A DNA stretch of 64,000 bases from Xylanibacter ruminicola (GTDB lineage Bacteria > Bacteroidota > Bacteroidia > Bacteroidales > Bacteroidaceae). The notes below the pieces were generated by a model, which worked only from the letters and a program-made list of their open reading frames with translations, was not told the origin of the DNA and did no database searches. Location of the stretch: NCBI GenBank assembly GCA_015060625.1, contig SUYC01000013.1:45446-109445 (forward strand), read 5' to 3'. Made by a program: the position numbers and the translations under genes. Shown piece by piece: positions 44,874 to 54,720 of this stretch. The first letter of the stretch is position 1. Each line of letters opens with the position of its first letter.

Positions 44874-46786
44874 TAGCTATTCGTCGTTCATTCTCAGCCA
44901 AAGTGATTCTCTGGGTACTACTGATAGCTGTACCCGTGTTCTTAGCATCGGTAGGCGTACTGTTCTGGCAATCGCACAAACTGATACGTGCCGAAGCCGT
45001 TGAAAGAGCAACAGGTGTGCTCAACGGTGCCATGCACCGCATCAATCGGCATCTGATTACAGCCGAAACAGCCACCAACACCAACGCCTGGATGGTTGAA
45101 CAATCGCTTAATGCCGATTCGTTGCTCTCGTTTACCAAACGCATCACAATCACCAATCCATTTACCGATGGTTGTGCCATCAGCACCGAACCTGGTGTGA
45201 TACCACAATACCCCGAAGGTTTTATGGGTGTATCGTTTAACGACAAAGGTACCATCAAATCGTTTATAGAAACCGATCATGTTTACTTCCGTGAGCGATG
45301 GTACAATATACCACGTACACAGCAGAAATCCATTTGGGTGGTATCAAACGACAAGAAGACCAATCTGGACATGGAGGACAACGTCATGATAGCCTCTTAT
45401 CCGCGTCCACTATACAATGCCAACAAGCGCTTTGTTGGTATCATCTCAGTATGGCTCTCGTTACAGCACATCTCAAATATACTGGCCGAAGTGCGCCCAT
45501 ATCCGCATTCTTACTATGTGCTACTTGATGAGCGCGGCAGCTATGTGGGGCATCCCGACTCCACGCGTCTAACAGGAAAAACCATCTTCAATGTGGCCGA
45601 TCCCAAACATGAATCCGACCTCATTGCTTTAGGCTATGAGATGACTCAGGGCAAAAAAGGTAACATGTCGGTCATGATTAATCATGCCAAGTCGTTAGTA
45701 TGCTACATGCCAGTAGAAGGTACGCCCTGGAGCCTGGCCATTGTCTGTCCCGAGAGCGACATCATGAAAGGCTTTAACCGTCTTACTTACATCGTCATAG
45801 CACTACTCATCATCGGTTTGGCACTTATTTTCATCAACTGCCATAAGGCAGTAACCTATTCACTCCAGCCGCTACAACAGCTACTTGAAAAGGCGCAAGC
45901 TGTTTCCAACGGCAAATTGGATGTTGACTTGCCCCACACTAAACGCCCCGACATTATTGGCGGACTACAAAACAGTTTCGCAACCATGCTCGAGTCGCTT
46001 AACTATTATATCAACAGTGTGCGTACTGCTACCGACCAGACCAAGCGTTACAACCGCGAGTTGGAGCATACCACCCAACTGGTATTAGAGGCCGAACACC
46101 AAAAAACGGTGTTTATTCAGAATGTTACCCATCAGATACGTACCCCGCTGAATATCATCATGGGATTTGCTCAGGTGCTTAGGAGTCCTAACGACGAAAC
46201 TTCGTTGAGCTCAGATTTGGGTGAGGAAGAGATAAAAAGTATTGCCGGCACCATGACCCATAACAGCCGTTTGCTCGTCCGCATGGTGATGATGCTGTTC
46301 GACAGTTCAGAATCCGGCAAGGCCGAACTAGCCAAAATCGACAAGAGCGAACTAGTGGTATGTAACGAGGTGTGCCGAGCAGCCATTTCGTTTATCAATA
46401 AGTACTATCCCCAAGTACCCATAGAGTTTACGACCAATTTGCCCGACGACTTCAGCACTCACACCAACACCCAGTTTTTGGAGTTCAGTTTGGAAGAGTT
46501 GCTGAACAATGCTGTACGCTACTCCGACCAGCAGCATGTGTCGCTGCATGTGGAGCGTTTTGGCGAGTATATCCATTTCGTCGTACAAGACACAGGAAAA
46601 GGTATCGCCGAAGCCGATCAAGGGAATATATTCAAGTTCTTTACGAAGGTTGATGACTTTAGTGAGGGTTTAGGCCTGGGCCTGCCCCTCACCAAACGTC
46701 ATGCTGAAACCTTAGGTGGAAGTTTGATACTCGACAAGAGCTACAAAGAAGGTAGCCGGTTCATATTCAAACTTCCCGTGGCTTAA
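44870..46786 (+). CDS. dCache-HAMP sensor histidine kinase
   Basis: This 638-residue kinase is paralogous to the gene before it. It has a first helix (VILWVLLIAVPVFLASVGVL), a dCache-like periplasmic sensor (NAWMVEQSLNADS, KTNLDMEDNVMIASYPRPLY), a second helix (YIVIALLIIGLALIFINC), HAMP and an H-box FIQNVTHQIRTPLNIIMGF (H421). A complete ATPase domain follows: EELLNNAVRYSD (N-box), VQDTGKGI (G1) and GLGLGLPLTKRHAE (G2). No receiver or response regulator follows, so the partner must be elsewhere. The second receiver of the protein encoded at 40283 is one candidate. Confidence 0.9.
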   Translation: MIAIRRSFSAKVILWVLLIAVPVFLASVGVLFWQSHKLIRAEAVERATGVLNGAMHRINRHLITAETATNTNAWMVEQSLNADSLLSFTKRITITNPFTDGCAISTEPGVIPQYPEGFMGVSFNDKGTIKSFIETDHVYFRERWYNIPRTQQKSIWVVSNDKKTNLDMEDNVMIASYPRPLYNANKRFVGIISVWLSLQHISNILAEVRPYPHSYYVLLDERGSYVGHPDSTRLTGKTIFNVADPKHESDLIALGYEMTQGKKGNMSVMINHAKSLVCYMPVEGTPWSLAIVCPESDIMKGFNRLTYIVIALLIIGLALIFINCHKAVTYSLQPLQQLLEKAQAVSNGKLDVDLPHTKRPDIIGGLQNSFATMLESLNYYINSVRTATDQTKRYNRELEHTTQLVLEAEHQKTVFIQNVTHQIRTPLNIIMGFAQVLRSPNDETSLSSDLGEEEIKSIAGTMTHNSRLLVRMVMMLFDSSESGKAELAKIDKSELVVCNEVCRAAISFINKYYPQVPIEFTTNLPDDFSTHTNTQFLEFSLEELLNNAVRYSDQQHVSLHVERFGEYIHFVVQDTGKGIAEADQGNIFKFFTKVDDFSEGLGLGLPLTKRHAETLGGSLILDKSYKEGSRFIFKLPVA

Positions 46787-46805
46787 AATCAGCCACAGTG
46801 GAAGT
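46771..46805. terminator. Hairpin spanning both stop codons of convergent genes
   Basis: ACTTCC (46771-46776) pairs with GGAAGT (46800-46805), and GTGGCT (46778-46783) with AGCCAC (46791-46796). The loop holds the kinase TAA (46784-46786), and the glutamine-synthetase stop (46791-46789, minus) touches the right arm. The two genes are 2 bp apart, so this is the only visible terminator candidate for both. Confidence 0.55.
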
Positions 46806-48294
46806 ATTGAGTTACCAATTTCTGGATTTCCTCTGGATGGGCCTCAATGGTCTTTCGCAGATTCTTATCATCATAGGCACGAAGCTGTGCGATGATACCA
46901 TCTATCATAGCTGGCGAGAACACGCCATACTCCTCGTAAGCTTTACGCTGACGATTCAAGCAGTCGGCCGAAGCCACACACGAGTCGGGCAACTGTGCCA
47001 GATTCGCCAAGCGGTCGGCATTCTCTTCTGCATGTATATTCACGTTCACGTAGGTTTTCTCGGCCAACTTCAAAGCACCGTCTAACTCAAATCCATAGCG
47101 GCAAGCCACACAGATACCAGCCAGCAACTGATAGAGATCGGCACTGCCATCTGACGAGCGCAACTCTACCGTCTGCTTATTGCTCATATCATAGTCGGTC
47201 TGTGGTTCCTGAGGATTAGCCACACGGCACATATCCACATCGGCAGCCCATCCTAACGGTACACGCACCAGCACCGAGCGGTTTCTGTCGCCCCAGCAAA
47301 CATTTGTGGGGGCCTCCTGGTGAGGTACCAAACGGAAATAACTGGTAGGATTTTTATTGCCAAAAGCCGTAATCGAAGGTGCAAGCACCATCATACCAGC
47401 AATCATCTTGCGGGCTGCATCACTCAGCACGCCATTAGACAGCATCTGATTCTTACCATCTTTCATCATACGCATATGGATGTGCAGACCTGATCCAGCC
47501 TTACCTGTGGTGATCTTGGGGGCAAAGGTTACATCATAGCCAAGCTGGTAGCCCAAATTGCGAATCACCCATTTAGCAATCATCAGCTGGTCGGCTGCCT
47601 GTTCCACATCTACCGGCAGGAACTCGATCTCATTCTGCTCATAGTTCTTACCGTTGAGCGAGAAATTACCCACCTCGGAATGACCGTACTTAATCTGTCC
47701 GCCTGTCTGGGCGATATACTGCATGCAACGGGTACGGAACTCGTTGGCCTTGGCATAAGGTGCCGACTCATGGTAGCCGCGCTGATCCTGAGCAGGAAAA
47801 GCACCTTCTTCATTGCTAATCACATAATACTCCAACTCGCCCATCGCCTGGAACTCCATACCCGTCACCTGACGGAAAGCCTCGGCTGCCTTATGCAACG
47901 TATGCTCGGGAGATGACTCAAGCGGATGACCGTCCTTATCAAAGAAAGAACAGAGCATCGACACGGTTGGAATCTCGGCAAACGGATCGACGAAAGCCGT
48001 ACGGAAACGAGGCAACACATAGAGGTCGCTGGAACTAGCCTGTATAAACGAGAAGAGGCTGCTACCATCCACACGCTCACCACATGTTAGGATAGTATCA
48101 AGATAAGCCAGATCATTAATTACAAAATTAAGTGTTTTTAATCTGCCGTCGCCGCCTGGATACATAAAGTTAACCATGCGAATATTGTTCGACACGATGT
48201 AATCAATAATGTCGGCCTTAGTAAACTCGACCGCTGGTTTCTGTAGTGCCACCACGATAGGATTGGCATTTAAAATCAGATGTAGGTTACTCAT
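46789..48294 (-). CDS. glnA: Glutamine synthetase (type I-like)
   Basis: This protein of about 501 residues shows the N-terminal beta-grasp (FTKADIIDYIVSNNIRMVNF), the ERVDGSSL loop and the catalytic barrel with metal- and glutamate-site motifs GELEYYVIS, QNEIEFLPV and GSGLHIHMRM. It also has ITAFGNKNPTSYFRLVPHQE and the Arg-rich GDRNRSVLVRVP. It would condense glutamate and ammonia with ATP in the cytosol. ATG 48294 is chosen; the longer frame from 48411 crosses the promoter. A second, more specialised role of GS-family proteins cannot be excluded. Confidence 0.9.
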   Translation of the reverse strand: MSNLHLILNANPIVVALQKPAVEFTKADIIDYIVSNNIRMVNFMYPGGDGRLKTLNFVINDLAYLDTILTCGERVDGSSLFSFIQASSSDLYVLPRFRTAFVDPFAEIPTVSMLCSFFDKDGHPLESSPEHTLHKAAEAFRQVTGMEFQAMGELEYYVISNEEGAFPAQDQRGYHESAPYAKANEFRTRCMQYIAQTGGQIKYGHSEVGNFSLNGKNYEQNEIEFLPVDVEQAADQLMIAKWVIRNLGYQLGYDVTFAPKITTGKAGSGLHIHMRMMKDGKNQMLSNGVLSDAARKMIAGMMVLAPSITAFGNKNPTSYFRLVPHQEAPTNVCWGDRNRSVLVRVPLGWAADVDMCRVANPQEPQTDYDMSNKQTVELRSSDGSADLYQLLAGICVACRYGFELDGALKLAEKTYVNVNIHAEENADRLANLAQLPDSCVASADCLNRQRKAYEEYGVFSPAMIDGIIAQLRAYDDKNLRKTIEAHPEEIQKLVTQYFHCG

Positions 48295-48334
48295 TTTCTT
48301 AAAAATCGGATTATTATTTGTTTTATACTGCGTA

Positions 48335-48342
48335 CAAAGATA
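48335..48342 (-). promoter_or_regulatory. -7 element of the glutamine synthetase gene
   Basis: Minus strand TATCTTTG (48342-48335), 40 bp before the ATG at 48294. No TTTG at the -33 position. Confidence 0.6.
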
Positions 48343-48402
48343 CGCATTTATTTTATTTGTGATGCATAATTTGACGATTTTTATATATTCTGTAACCAGA
48401 AA

Positions 48403-48427
48403 GCCCCACATCTTACCGACGTGGGGC
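48403..48427 (-). terminator. Terminator of the arabinan-type operon
   Basis: On the minus strand GCCCCACGTC, loop GGTAA, GATGTGGGGC (one G-U pair), followed by TTTCT. It lies 30 bp past the stop of the last GH43 gene. Confidence 0.8.
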
Positions 48428-48456
48428 CTACCAATAATCTATTGTTTAATATCCGA

Positions 48457-49506
48457 TTACTTATTAAACGTAGGATAGCGACTTTCAACCGACGATTGGT
48501 TACCAGCAATTAAAGGCCAGCCGTTAACCCACTCAACATGGTCCATCAGCACCTGGCGACCAGCATCGGGATCAGTACGCATATAACCATGATATATCAT
48601 CCAATCCTGACCTGCATCATCGGTGACAAACTCAGCATTATGACCTGGGCCTGCCACGTTGGCACTTCCATGCAACAGCACATCGAAAGCACCATCAAGC
48701 AAACGTTTTCCATCCTTGGTTACATACGGACCGAACAGATTCTCAGAGCGACCGTAAATCACCTGATAAGTACTGTTATTACCCTCGCAGCAAGAGCCAT
48801 TAGAGCCAAAGAGATAGTAATAGCCATCACGATGATGAATATAGGTAGCCTCCATCTGGTTGCCAGCTATCTGAACAGGTTTTGCACCAGGTTTAAGAGT
48901 AAGGCCATCGGCACTGAGCTCTACACCGTAGATGCCATGGAACGAGCCCCAGAACAGGTATTTCTTACCACCATCCTCGATGAAGAAGGGGTCGATACAG
49001 TTTTGGATACCAATGTCCTGACTAATGAAAAGTGCACCATGATCAGTGTAGGGACCTTGTGGCTGGGTGGCCGAGGCTACACCCAATCCGCAAGTCCACT
49101 CGCCACCCCAGGTCGATTTAGAATAATAGAGCATATACTTTCCATCGACATAATTAATATCGGGTGCCCAGATGCCACCACCAGGGTTCCATTTAGGGCG
49201 AGTCTCGTTGGTGAATGCCGTGCCCACATACTGCCATTTGAGCAAATCGGTAGAACGATAGATGGGCAGATTGCGGATATCCTCGGTCGCAAAGAGATAG
49301 AACACGCCATCGGGCGACTTGACGATAGAGGGATCAGGCAACGAGGTTGCGATGATGGGGTTACGATACTTCTGTACGATGGGGGTAGGCGTAATATCCT
49401 GAGAGTGCCCACCGTCGTCCGACGATGAGCAGCTCAGAATAGGCATTAAGCCAACAATTATACTAACTATAGAAAACATGTAACTTCTTTTTTTCTTTTC
49501 AAACAT
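48457..49506 (-). CDS. GH43 endo-1,5-alpha-L-arabinanase-type lipoprotein
   Basis: This protein of about 349 residues has a lipoprotein signal (MPILSC, C26, then SSSDD), so it is probably surface exposed. The catalytic trio of family 43 is visible: PDPSIVKSPDG, CIDPFFIEDGG and QMEATYIHHRDG. The string SNGSCCEGNNSTYQVIYGRS followed by NVAGPGHNAEFV closely resembles known arabinan endo-1,5-alpha-L-arabinosidases, whose N-S-x-Y and GPGHN motifs recur. It would cut arabinan at the surface for the SusC/SusD pair. ATG 49506 sits 1 bp after the SusD stop codon; ATG 49479 is a less likely start. Confidence 0.87.
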   Translation of the reverse strand: MFEKKKRSYMFSIVSIIVGLMPILSCSSSDDGGHSQDITPTPIVQKYRNPIIATSLPDPSIVKSPDGVFYLFATEDIRNLPIYRSTDLLKWQYVGTAFTNETRPKWNPGGGIWAPDINYVDGKYMLYYSKSTWGGEWTCGLGVASATQPQGPYTDHGALFISQDIGIQNCIDPFFIEDGGKKYLFWGSFHGIYGVELSADGLTLKPGAKPVQIAGNQMEATYIHHRDGYYYLFGSNGSCCEGNNSTYQVIYGRSENLFGPYVTKDGKRLLDGAFDVLLHGSANVAGPGHNAEFVTDDAGQDWMIYHGYMRTDPDAGRQVLMDHVEWVNGWPLIAGNQSSVESRYPTFNK

Positions 49507-49507
49507 A

Positions 49508-51355
49508 TTACCAACCAGGATTTTGTGTGAGATTAGGATTACGTTCCAATTCTCCCTGAGGCACAGCAAACAGCTTGACATGCTCACCAATGTAGTTATT
49601 GGTGTAGCGCTTGGTGCCCCAGATTTCAGTCATACCGTTTGAACCATTAAGCTGTGAAGGATCGCTAACCAGCGTACGATTGGTGCCCAATTTGCGATCG
49701 AGCCATGTATCCCAACGCAGCTGCTTCCAGTAAAGCTGACCTTCGCCACAAAGCTCCCAACCATATTCATTACGAATACGCTCGCGCATATTGTCCTGAC
49801 CTGTAACCTTGGTGTACTCATTGCTATTGAGCAGAGCCAGACCTGGGATACGGGCACGAACCATGTTGATGTATTTCACAGCCTCATCGGTTTTTCCTTG
49901 CTCATTCAGAGCCTCAGCCAATGAGATGAGTGCACCGGCATAGCGGAAGATGGGGGTATCGATATCGCTGTTCAAACCATTCTTGGTTTCACGACCCTCG
50001 GGCACAAACTTACGCCACAGATAGTAGAAACGGTCGTTGGTATCGGTGCGCAAGTCGTAAGGAGCAGCATTATCGGAGCCAATATAAGGCCAACGCAAGG
50101 TGTAGTCCCAGCAGTCGGCAGTTGAACCACCCTTATAAGTAGAGTATGGAGTGATAAAGTTCATGAGCATACGGGGGTCGCGATCCTGATAAATAGCCAG
50201 AATGCGGGCCTCGTTACCATCCTTATCATACTGACTCATGTCGGCACCATAATTCACCATCTGCTGATAACCTGCTTTCAGCTTATCGCTGGCAGCATTG
50301 GGGTCGAGACCATCACGCAGGAAATAAACCGAACGGGCCTTTGGATCCATCTTTGAGTAACCAGGGAATACCTCGTCCATATTAAATGGCTTACCATCTG
50401 CATACTCGTATGAATCAACAAAATAAGGATTAGGAATCAGGTTGTTCCAGCAACCAAAACCGTCGGCGGTATAAGTATTACGATTACCGTGTGTACGACC
50501 TAACAGCGAGCCCATACCCTCCTCATCGGTATATTGATACTGGAAGATATACTCATCGTTGCGCTCATTGGCAGCCTTGAACATATTCTTATAATCAGGG
50601 AACAGCTGGAACCCCATGGTGGTGATAGCCGCAAAATCAGCCTCAGCCTTGCTCCAATCCTTCAGCCACATATAGACCTGACCACGCAGATAGTAAGCAC
50701 AAGCCTTGGTTACACGACCGTAGTTCTTATCAGAGGTAGCATACTTGTTAGGCAGACTGGGCTCGTTGATAGCCTCAGAACAGTCGGTAATAATCTGCTG
50801 CCATACCTCGTCGGCAGTGTTACGGGGCTTGGTATCTTCACCATACTCAACAGGTTCGGTGTAGATAGGCACACCACGCCACAACACATTAGCACGATAG
50901 TAAGCCCAGGCACGCAGGAATTTACACTCGGCGATATCACGAGCACGCTCGCTGGCCGACATGGCCTCGCACTTATCAAGATTGTTGATAACGTTGCTGG
51001 TACGATAGATTTCCTCGTACAGACGCTTCCACCAGTCGTTGAATCCCCAGTAACTGGCATTACAACGGCCACGTGCCCAGTCGTAGCCTCCCCAGTTGGC
51101 ATCCAAGTCGCATACATCGGTAGCGGCATCAAAGTTCTGCCAGTCGGGACATTCGCCCTGCTGCTCCCAGTAGAAACGTTCGTAGGCACCATTCACCACG
51201 GCATCAGCCATGTTATAGGTCGACCATACCAAGTCGGTACCTACACGGTCGGAAGGTTGAGTATCCAGAAAATCGGCATTACAAGCCGTGAGTGCGATAC
51301 CCGAGGCAGCCAGAACAAGACTGCTGCACATCTTATTGATTATTTTCTTTTCCAT
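49508..51355 (-). CDS. SusD-like lipoprotein (arabinan-type locus)
   Basis: This 615-residue lipoprotein has a signal ending GIALTAC (C25) and the opening NADFLDTQPSDRVGTDL. SusD features are ECKFLRAWAYYRANVLWRGV and the C-terminal ALISLAEALNEQGKTDEAVK and RIRNEYGWELCGEGQLYWKQ. It would pair with the SusC encoded 22 bp upstream as the surface lid of the importer. Arabinan or arabino-oligosaccharide is inferred from the two GH43 genes in the operon. Confidence 0.95.
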   Translation of the reverse strand: MEKKIINKMCSSLVLAASGIALTACNADFLDTQPSDRVGTDLVWSTYNMADAVVNGAYERFYWEQQGECPDWQNFDAATDVCDLDANWGGYDWARGRCNASYWGFNDWWKRLYEEIYRTSNVINNLDKCEAMSASERARDIAECKFLRAWAYYRANVLWRGVPIYTEPVEYGEDTKPRNTADEVWQQIITDCSEAINEPSLPNKYATSDKNYGRVTKACAYYLRGQVYMWLKDWSKAEADFAAITTMGFQLFPDYKNMFKAANERNDEYIFQYQYTDEEGMGSLLGRTHGNRNTYTADGFGCWNNLIPNPYFVDSYEYADGKPFNMDEVFPGYSKMDPKARSVYFLRDGLDPNAASDKLKAGYQQMVNYGADMSQYDKDGNEARILAIYQDRDPRMLMNFITPYSTYKGGSTADCWDYTLRWPYIGSDNAAPYDLRTDTNDRFYYLWRKFVPEGRETKNGLNSDIDTPIFRYAGALISLAEALNEQGKTDEAVKYINMVRARIPGLALLNSNEYTKVTGQDNMRERIRNEYGWELCGEGQLYWKQLRWDTWLDRKLGTNRTLVSDPSQLNGSNGMTEIWGTKRYTNNYIGEHVKLFAVPQGELERNPNLTQNPGW

Positions 51356-51377
51356 ATTGGTTATTCATTGTTGATGG

Positions 51378-54300
51378 TTAAAATGTTACATTCAGTCCGA
51401 ATGAGAGTTGGCGCATAGTAGCATAACCCTCACCAGAGCGCATCTCAGGATCCAGTCCGGGGAAGCTGGTGATAGTCCACAGATTCTCGCCAGAGAAGTA
51501 AACACGCAGGTTCTCGGCATAAATCTTTCTGCTGATGTTCTTAGGCAATGTATAACCGATAGTCAGGTTACGCAGCTTCAGGTAATCGCAGCTATAGAGA
51601 TGGAATGTATTGTCGAGAGCATCACTCATACTTGGATTCTCGAGCGACATACGAGGATTCTTCGAAGTGATATTGGTACGAGGATCGTTGGGATTGTTAG
51701 GATCATAGAAGTAGTGATCATCGGCAATCCACTGTGGGATGCTCAGACCAAATACCACGTTAGATGAGTTCTGACCAATCTCGCGCCAGTAGGTTGAGAA
51801 GCCAGTGGCTCCACCCCAGTTCATCGAGAGGTCGATACCCTTCCACTCGGCATGCATCTGCACACCAAAGGTGAACTTAGGCACATTCGACTCGCCCATG
51901 AACTGCTGGTCGTGACTACCACCATACACCTTATCGCCATTGCTGTCGGCATAGATATACTCACCATACCAGATAGCGTTCTGAGTGACAGCGTGCTGTG
52001 GCTCGAACGAGTAGCCTGCTGCTATCATATCCTGCACCCACTTCAAATCCTGTGGGGTGCGAATCATACCATCGCGAGGACCACCATTAGGATCAACAAC
52101 GCCATTGGCATCGTAGTACTTACCTGTACCATTATATATAGGATAAACATAGAACTCGTTCATCTGATGTCCCTCAACCAGACGCTGGGTACCACCCGAT
52201 GAGACCTCACCGAGGTTTGAGTAGTACACGTTAGGATCGGGGTTGTTAGGATCAGCGCCCCATCCTTCGATGATACCGCCTTTATAGTCGGTGACACGGT
52301 TCTTGTTGAATGAGCCATTAACAGCCACACCATAGGTTACATCACCAATCTTATCCTCCCAACGGAAGGTCATCTCCAAACCGCGGTTGCTAACACCGGC
52401 CAGGTTCTGCAGAGGAGCCACCTTATCACCGAAGATCAGTCCGATAGACGGGCGATAGAGGATACCCGAGGTTTGCTTGTCGTAATAGTCGATGACACCC
52501 GACAGGCGACCACCGAGAGTGGTGAAGTCGAGACCGATATTGAAGGTCTTGGTAGTCTCCCAGGTAACGTTCATGTTAGGCAGGTTGCGCAGGTAGAAAC
52601 GAGGCACCTTCTTACCACCCATAGTGGTGTAGCCAGTCTCGTACCATGACTGGTAGGCATAGTTGTCAACTGATGAGTTACCCAGCTTACCATACGATGC
52701 ACGCAACTTCAGATTATCGAATGCACTCAGGAAAGAGTTCTTGGCAAAAGCCTCCTCGCTGATGCGCCATCCAGCCGATGCAGAGGGGAAGAAACCCCAA
52801 CGGTTATCGGGTGAGAAGCGTGAAGAACCATCGTAACGGAAGTTAGCCTCCAACAGGTAGCGTGAATCGAACGCATAGTTCAGGCGACCGAACCATGAGC
52901 GATAGGTGTAACCAGTGAAGTTACCACGAGTGTACTCCTCCGAGGTCAGGGTATTCAAGTCGGTCAGAGTGGCATCAATCATACCCATCTTCTTCACATC
53001 GGTATTGCCATCGCTATTCTTTCCTTCCTCGAAACCAACCAACGCACCAACATCGTGCTTCTGAGCAAAAGTGTGAGCCCAGTTCAGGGTGTTGGTAATC
53101 TTCCAGTTATAATAGTGGTGGTAGTACATATAACTTGAGAGCGCCTCGAGTGCAGCAGGAGATGCTACCACCTCGTTACGACTAAAGCTATAGCTCTCGT
53201 TCTGACCATCGGTATATTTATGACGGGCATTGAAGTAGTCGTAACCAAAGGTTGACTTAAAGGTGAAGTCGTTCAGGAACTTAACCTGCGCATAGGCTGT
53301 GGTATAAGCATGAGTCGTCTTATAATAGCTATCGCCATCACCATTCAGCAACTGCATGGGGTTGTGGGCGGCACCATCCTCAACCGAAGTCTCGATACCA
53401 CCAAACTTTCCATCGTAGTAGGGATAGATACCAGGAACGGTCTTCAGGAACTCCCAGCTCGACAGGGCATCAACATTGTTACGATCGCGATCGCTATGTG
53501 TACCCCATACCTGAGCACCCAACTGTAACCAGTTTGTTACATCAGAAATCAGCTTCAGGTTGACTGAGTATTTCTGCTCGCCCGAACGAACAATCATACC
53601 AGGATTGTCGAGGTAAGTCAGTCCGAGGTTGTAGCGTGTACGGGTGTCCTTACCCGACAGCGAGATGGCATGTTCCTGCATCACCTTGGTTTGGTAGATC
53701 TCATCATACCAGTCGGTGTTAGGATAAGCCACATAGTTGGGATAGCCCGACTCGGCAATACCATTGGGGTTAGCCTCAGCCTGACGCCACTGGTCGATGA
53801 CGGTCTGCGGATACTTACCGGCAGTGCCGATATTCTCGCTGGCCTCATTCACCATCTCCATATAGTCGGCATAATTCGACATGAAACGCACCAACTTTGA
53901 TGGCTTGTTGACAGACAGGCGACCGGTATAGGTTACACTCACCTTACCCTCGGTACCACTCTTGGTGGTGACCAGAATAACACCGTTAGCACCACGGTTA
54001 CCATAGATAGCACACGAGGCTGCATCCTTCAGGATTGAGATACTCTCGATATCCATGGGATTCACATCCGAAAGGCTCATCTCCATACCATCCACCAGCA
54101 CCAGTGGACTGGCATCGTTCATCGTACCCACGCCACGGATGTTGACCGAGAAGTTTTCGGCACCAGGCTTACCAGACCCCTGCAGAATATCAAGACCAGC
54201 AGCCATGCCCTGCAGTGCCTGAGCTACAGTGGTGACCGGACGCGAGTTGGTTTCCTTCTCAAGGTTGACAGATACTACCGAACCTGTGAGATTCACTTTT

Positions 54301-54692
54301 TTCTGAGTTCCATAACCCACAACTACAATCTCGTTCAGTTCGTTCTGATCTTCCTTGAGAGTTACTACCATGTTGTCGGTAGCACGAGCAGTCACATCCA
54401 CGTAACCGATGTAGCTAAATACAAGCTGTGCATTGGTATGACTGAGCTGCAGCTTAAAACGACCGTCCATATCGGTCACAGCAGCATTCTGCGTACCCTG
54501 TTCCTTGACAGTAACGCCAATCAGTGGTTCTCCCTGCGCATCTACGACTTTACCAGTAACAGTACGTTGCTGTTGGGCAACTGCCACATGACTGGAACGG
54601 ACTGATAAAGCCAGATTTCGTTCGGCAAGAGTTGGTGATGCAGCCATCAGCATGGCTGCGCCTACCAACGAGGTAATTAATCTTTTTTCCAT
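51378..54692 (-). CDS. SusC-like TonB-dependent transporter (arabinan-type locus)
   Basis: This 1104-residue protein has signal MEKRLITSLVGAAMLMAASP, a short linker, a carboxypeptidase-regulatory-like domain (RTVTGKVVDAQGEPLIGVTV), a TonB-box segment (LNEIVVVGYGTQKKVNLTGS), a plug (PMDIESISILKDAASCAIYG) and a large barrel ending in the strand YATMRQLSFGLNVTF. It is the third gene of the minus-strand operon and, with SusD, forms the importer. It is larger than the other two SusC proteins in the window. Confidence 0.95.
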   Translation of the reverse strand: MEKRLITSLVGAAMLMAASPTLAERNLALSVRSSHVAVAQQQRTVTGKVVDAQGEPLIGVTVKEQGTQNAAVTDMDGRFKLQLSHTNAQLVFSYIGYVDVTARATDNMVVTLKEDQNELNEIVVVGYGTQKKVNLTGSVVSVNLEKETNSRPVTTVAQALQGMAAGLDILQGSGKPGAENFSVNIRGVGTMNDASPLVLVDGMEMSLSDVNPMDIESISILKDAASCAIYGNRGANGVILVTTKSGTEGKVSVTYTGRLSVNKPSKLVRFMSNYADYMEMVNEASENIGTAGKYPQTVIDQWRQAEANPNGIAESGYPNYVAYPNTDWYDEIYQTKVMQEHAISLSGKDTRTRYNLGLTYLDNPGMIVRSGEQKYSVNLKLISDVTNWLQLGAQVWGTHSDRDRNNVDALSSWEFLKTVPGIYPYYDGKFGGIETSVEDGAAHNPMQLLNGDGDSYYKTTHAYTTAYAQVKFLNDFTFKSTFGYDYFNARHKYTDGQNESYSFSRNEVVASPAALEALSSYMYYHHYYNWKITNTLNWAHTFAQKHDVGALVGFEEGKNSDGNTDVKKMGMIDATLTDLNTLTSEEYTRGNFTGYTYRSWFGRLNYAFDSRYLLEANFRYDGSSRFSPDNRWGFFPSASAGWRISEEAFAKNSFLSAFDNLKLRASYGKLGNSSVDNYAYQSWYETGYTTMGGKKVPRFYLRNLPNMNVTWETTKTFNIGLDFTTLGGRLSGVIDYYDKQTSGILYRPSIGLIFGDKVAPLQNLAGVSNRGLEMTFRWEDKIGDVTYGVAVNGSFNKNRVTDYKGGIIEGWGADPNNPDPNVYYSNLGEVSSGGTQRLVEGHQMNEFYVYPIYNGTGKYYDANGVVDPNGGPRDGMIRTPQDLKWVQDMIAAGYSFEPQHAVTQNAIWYGEYIYADSNGDKVYGGSHDQQFMGESNVPKFTFGVQMHAEWKGIDLSMNWGGATGFSTYWREIGQNSSNVVFGLSIPQWIADDHYFYDPNNPNDPRTNITSKNPRMSLENPSMSDALDNTFHLYSCDYLKLRNLTIGYTLPKNISRKIYAENLRVYFSGENLWTITSFPGLDPEMRSGEGYATMRQLSFGLNVTF

Positions 54693-54720
54693 TTTTGATG
54701 TTTAGGTTTAATTGTTTTAC

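Noticed and set aside
48538..49428. 296-residue open frame on the plus strand
   Set aside because: Antisense to the GH43 endo-arabinanase-type gene with full catalytic motifs.
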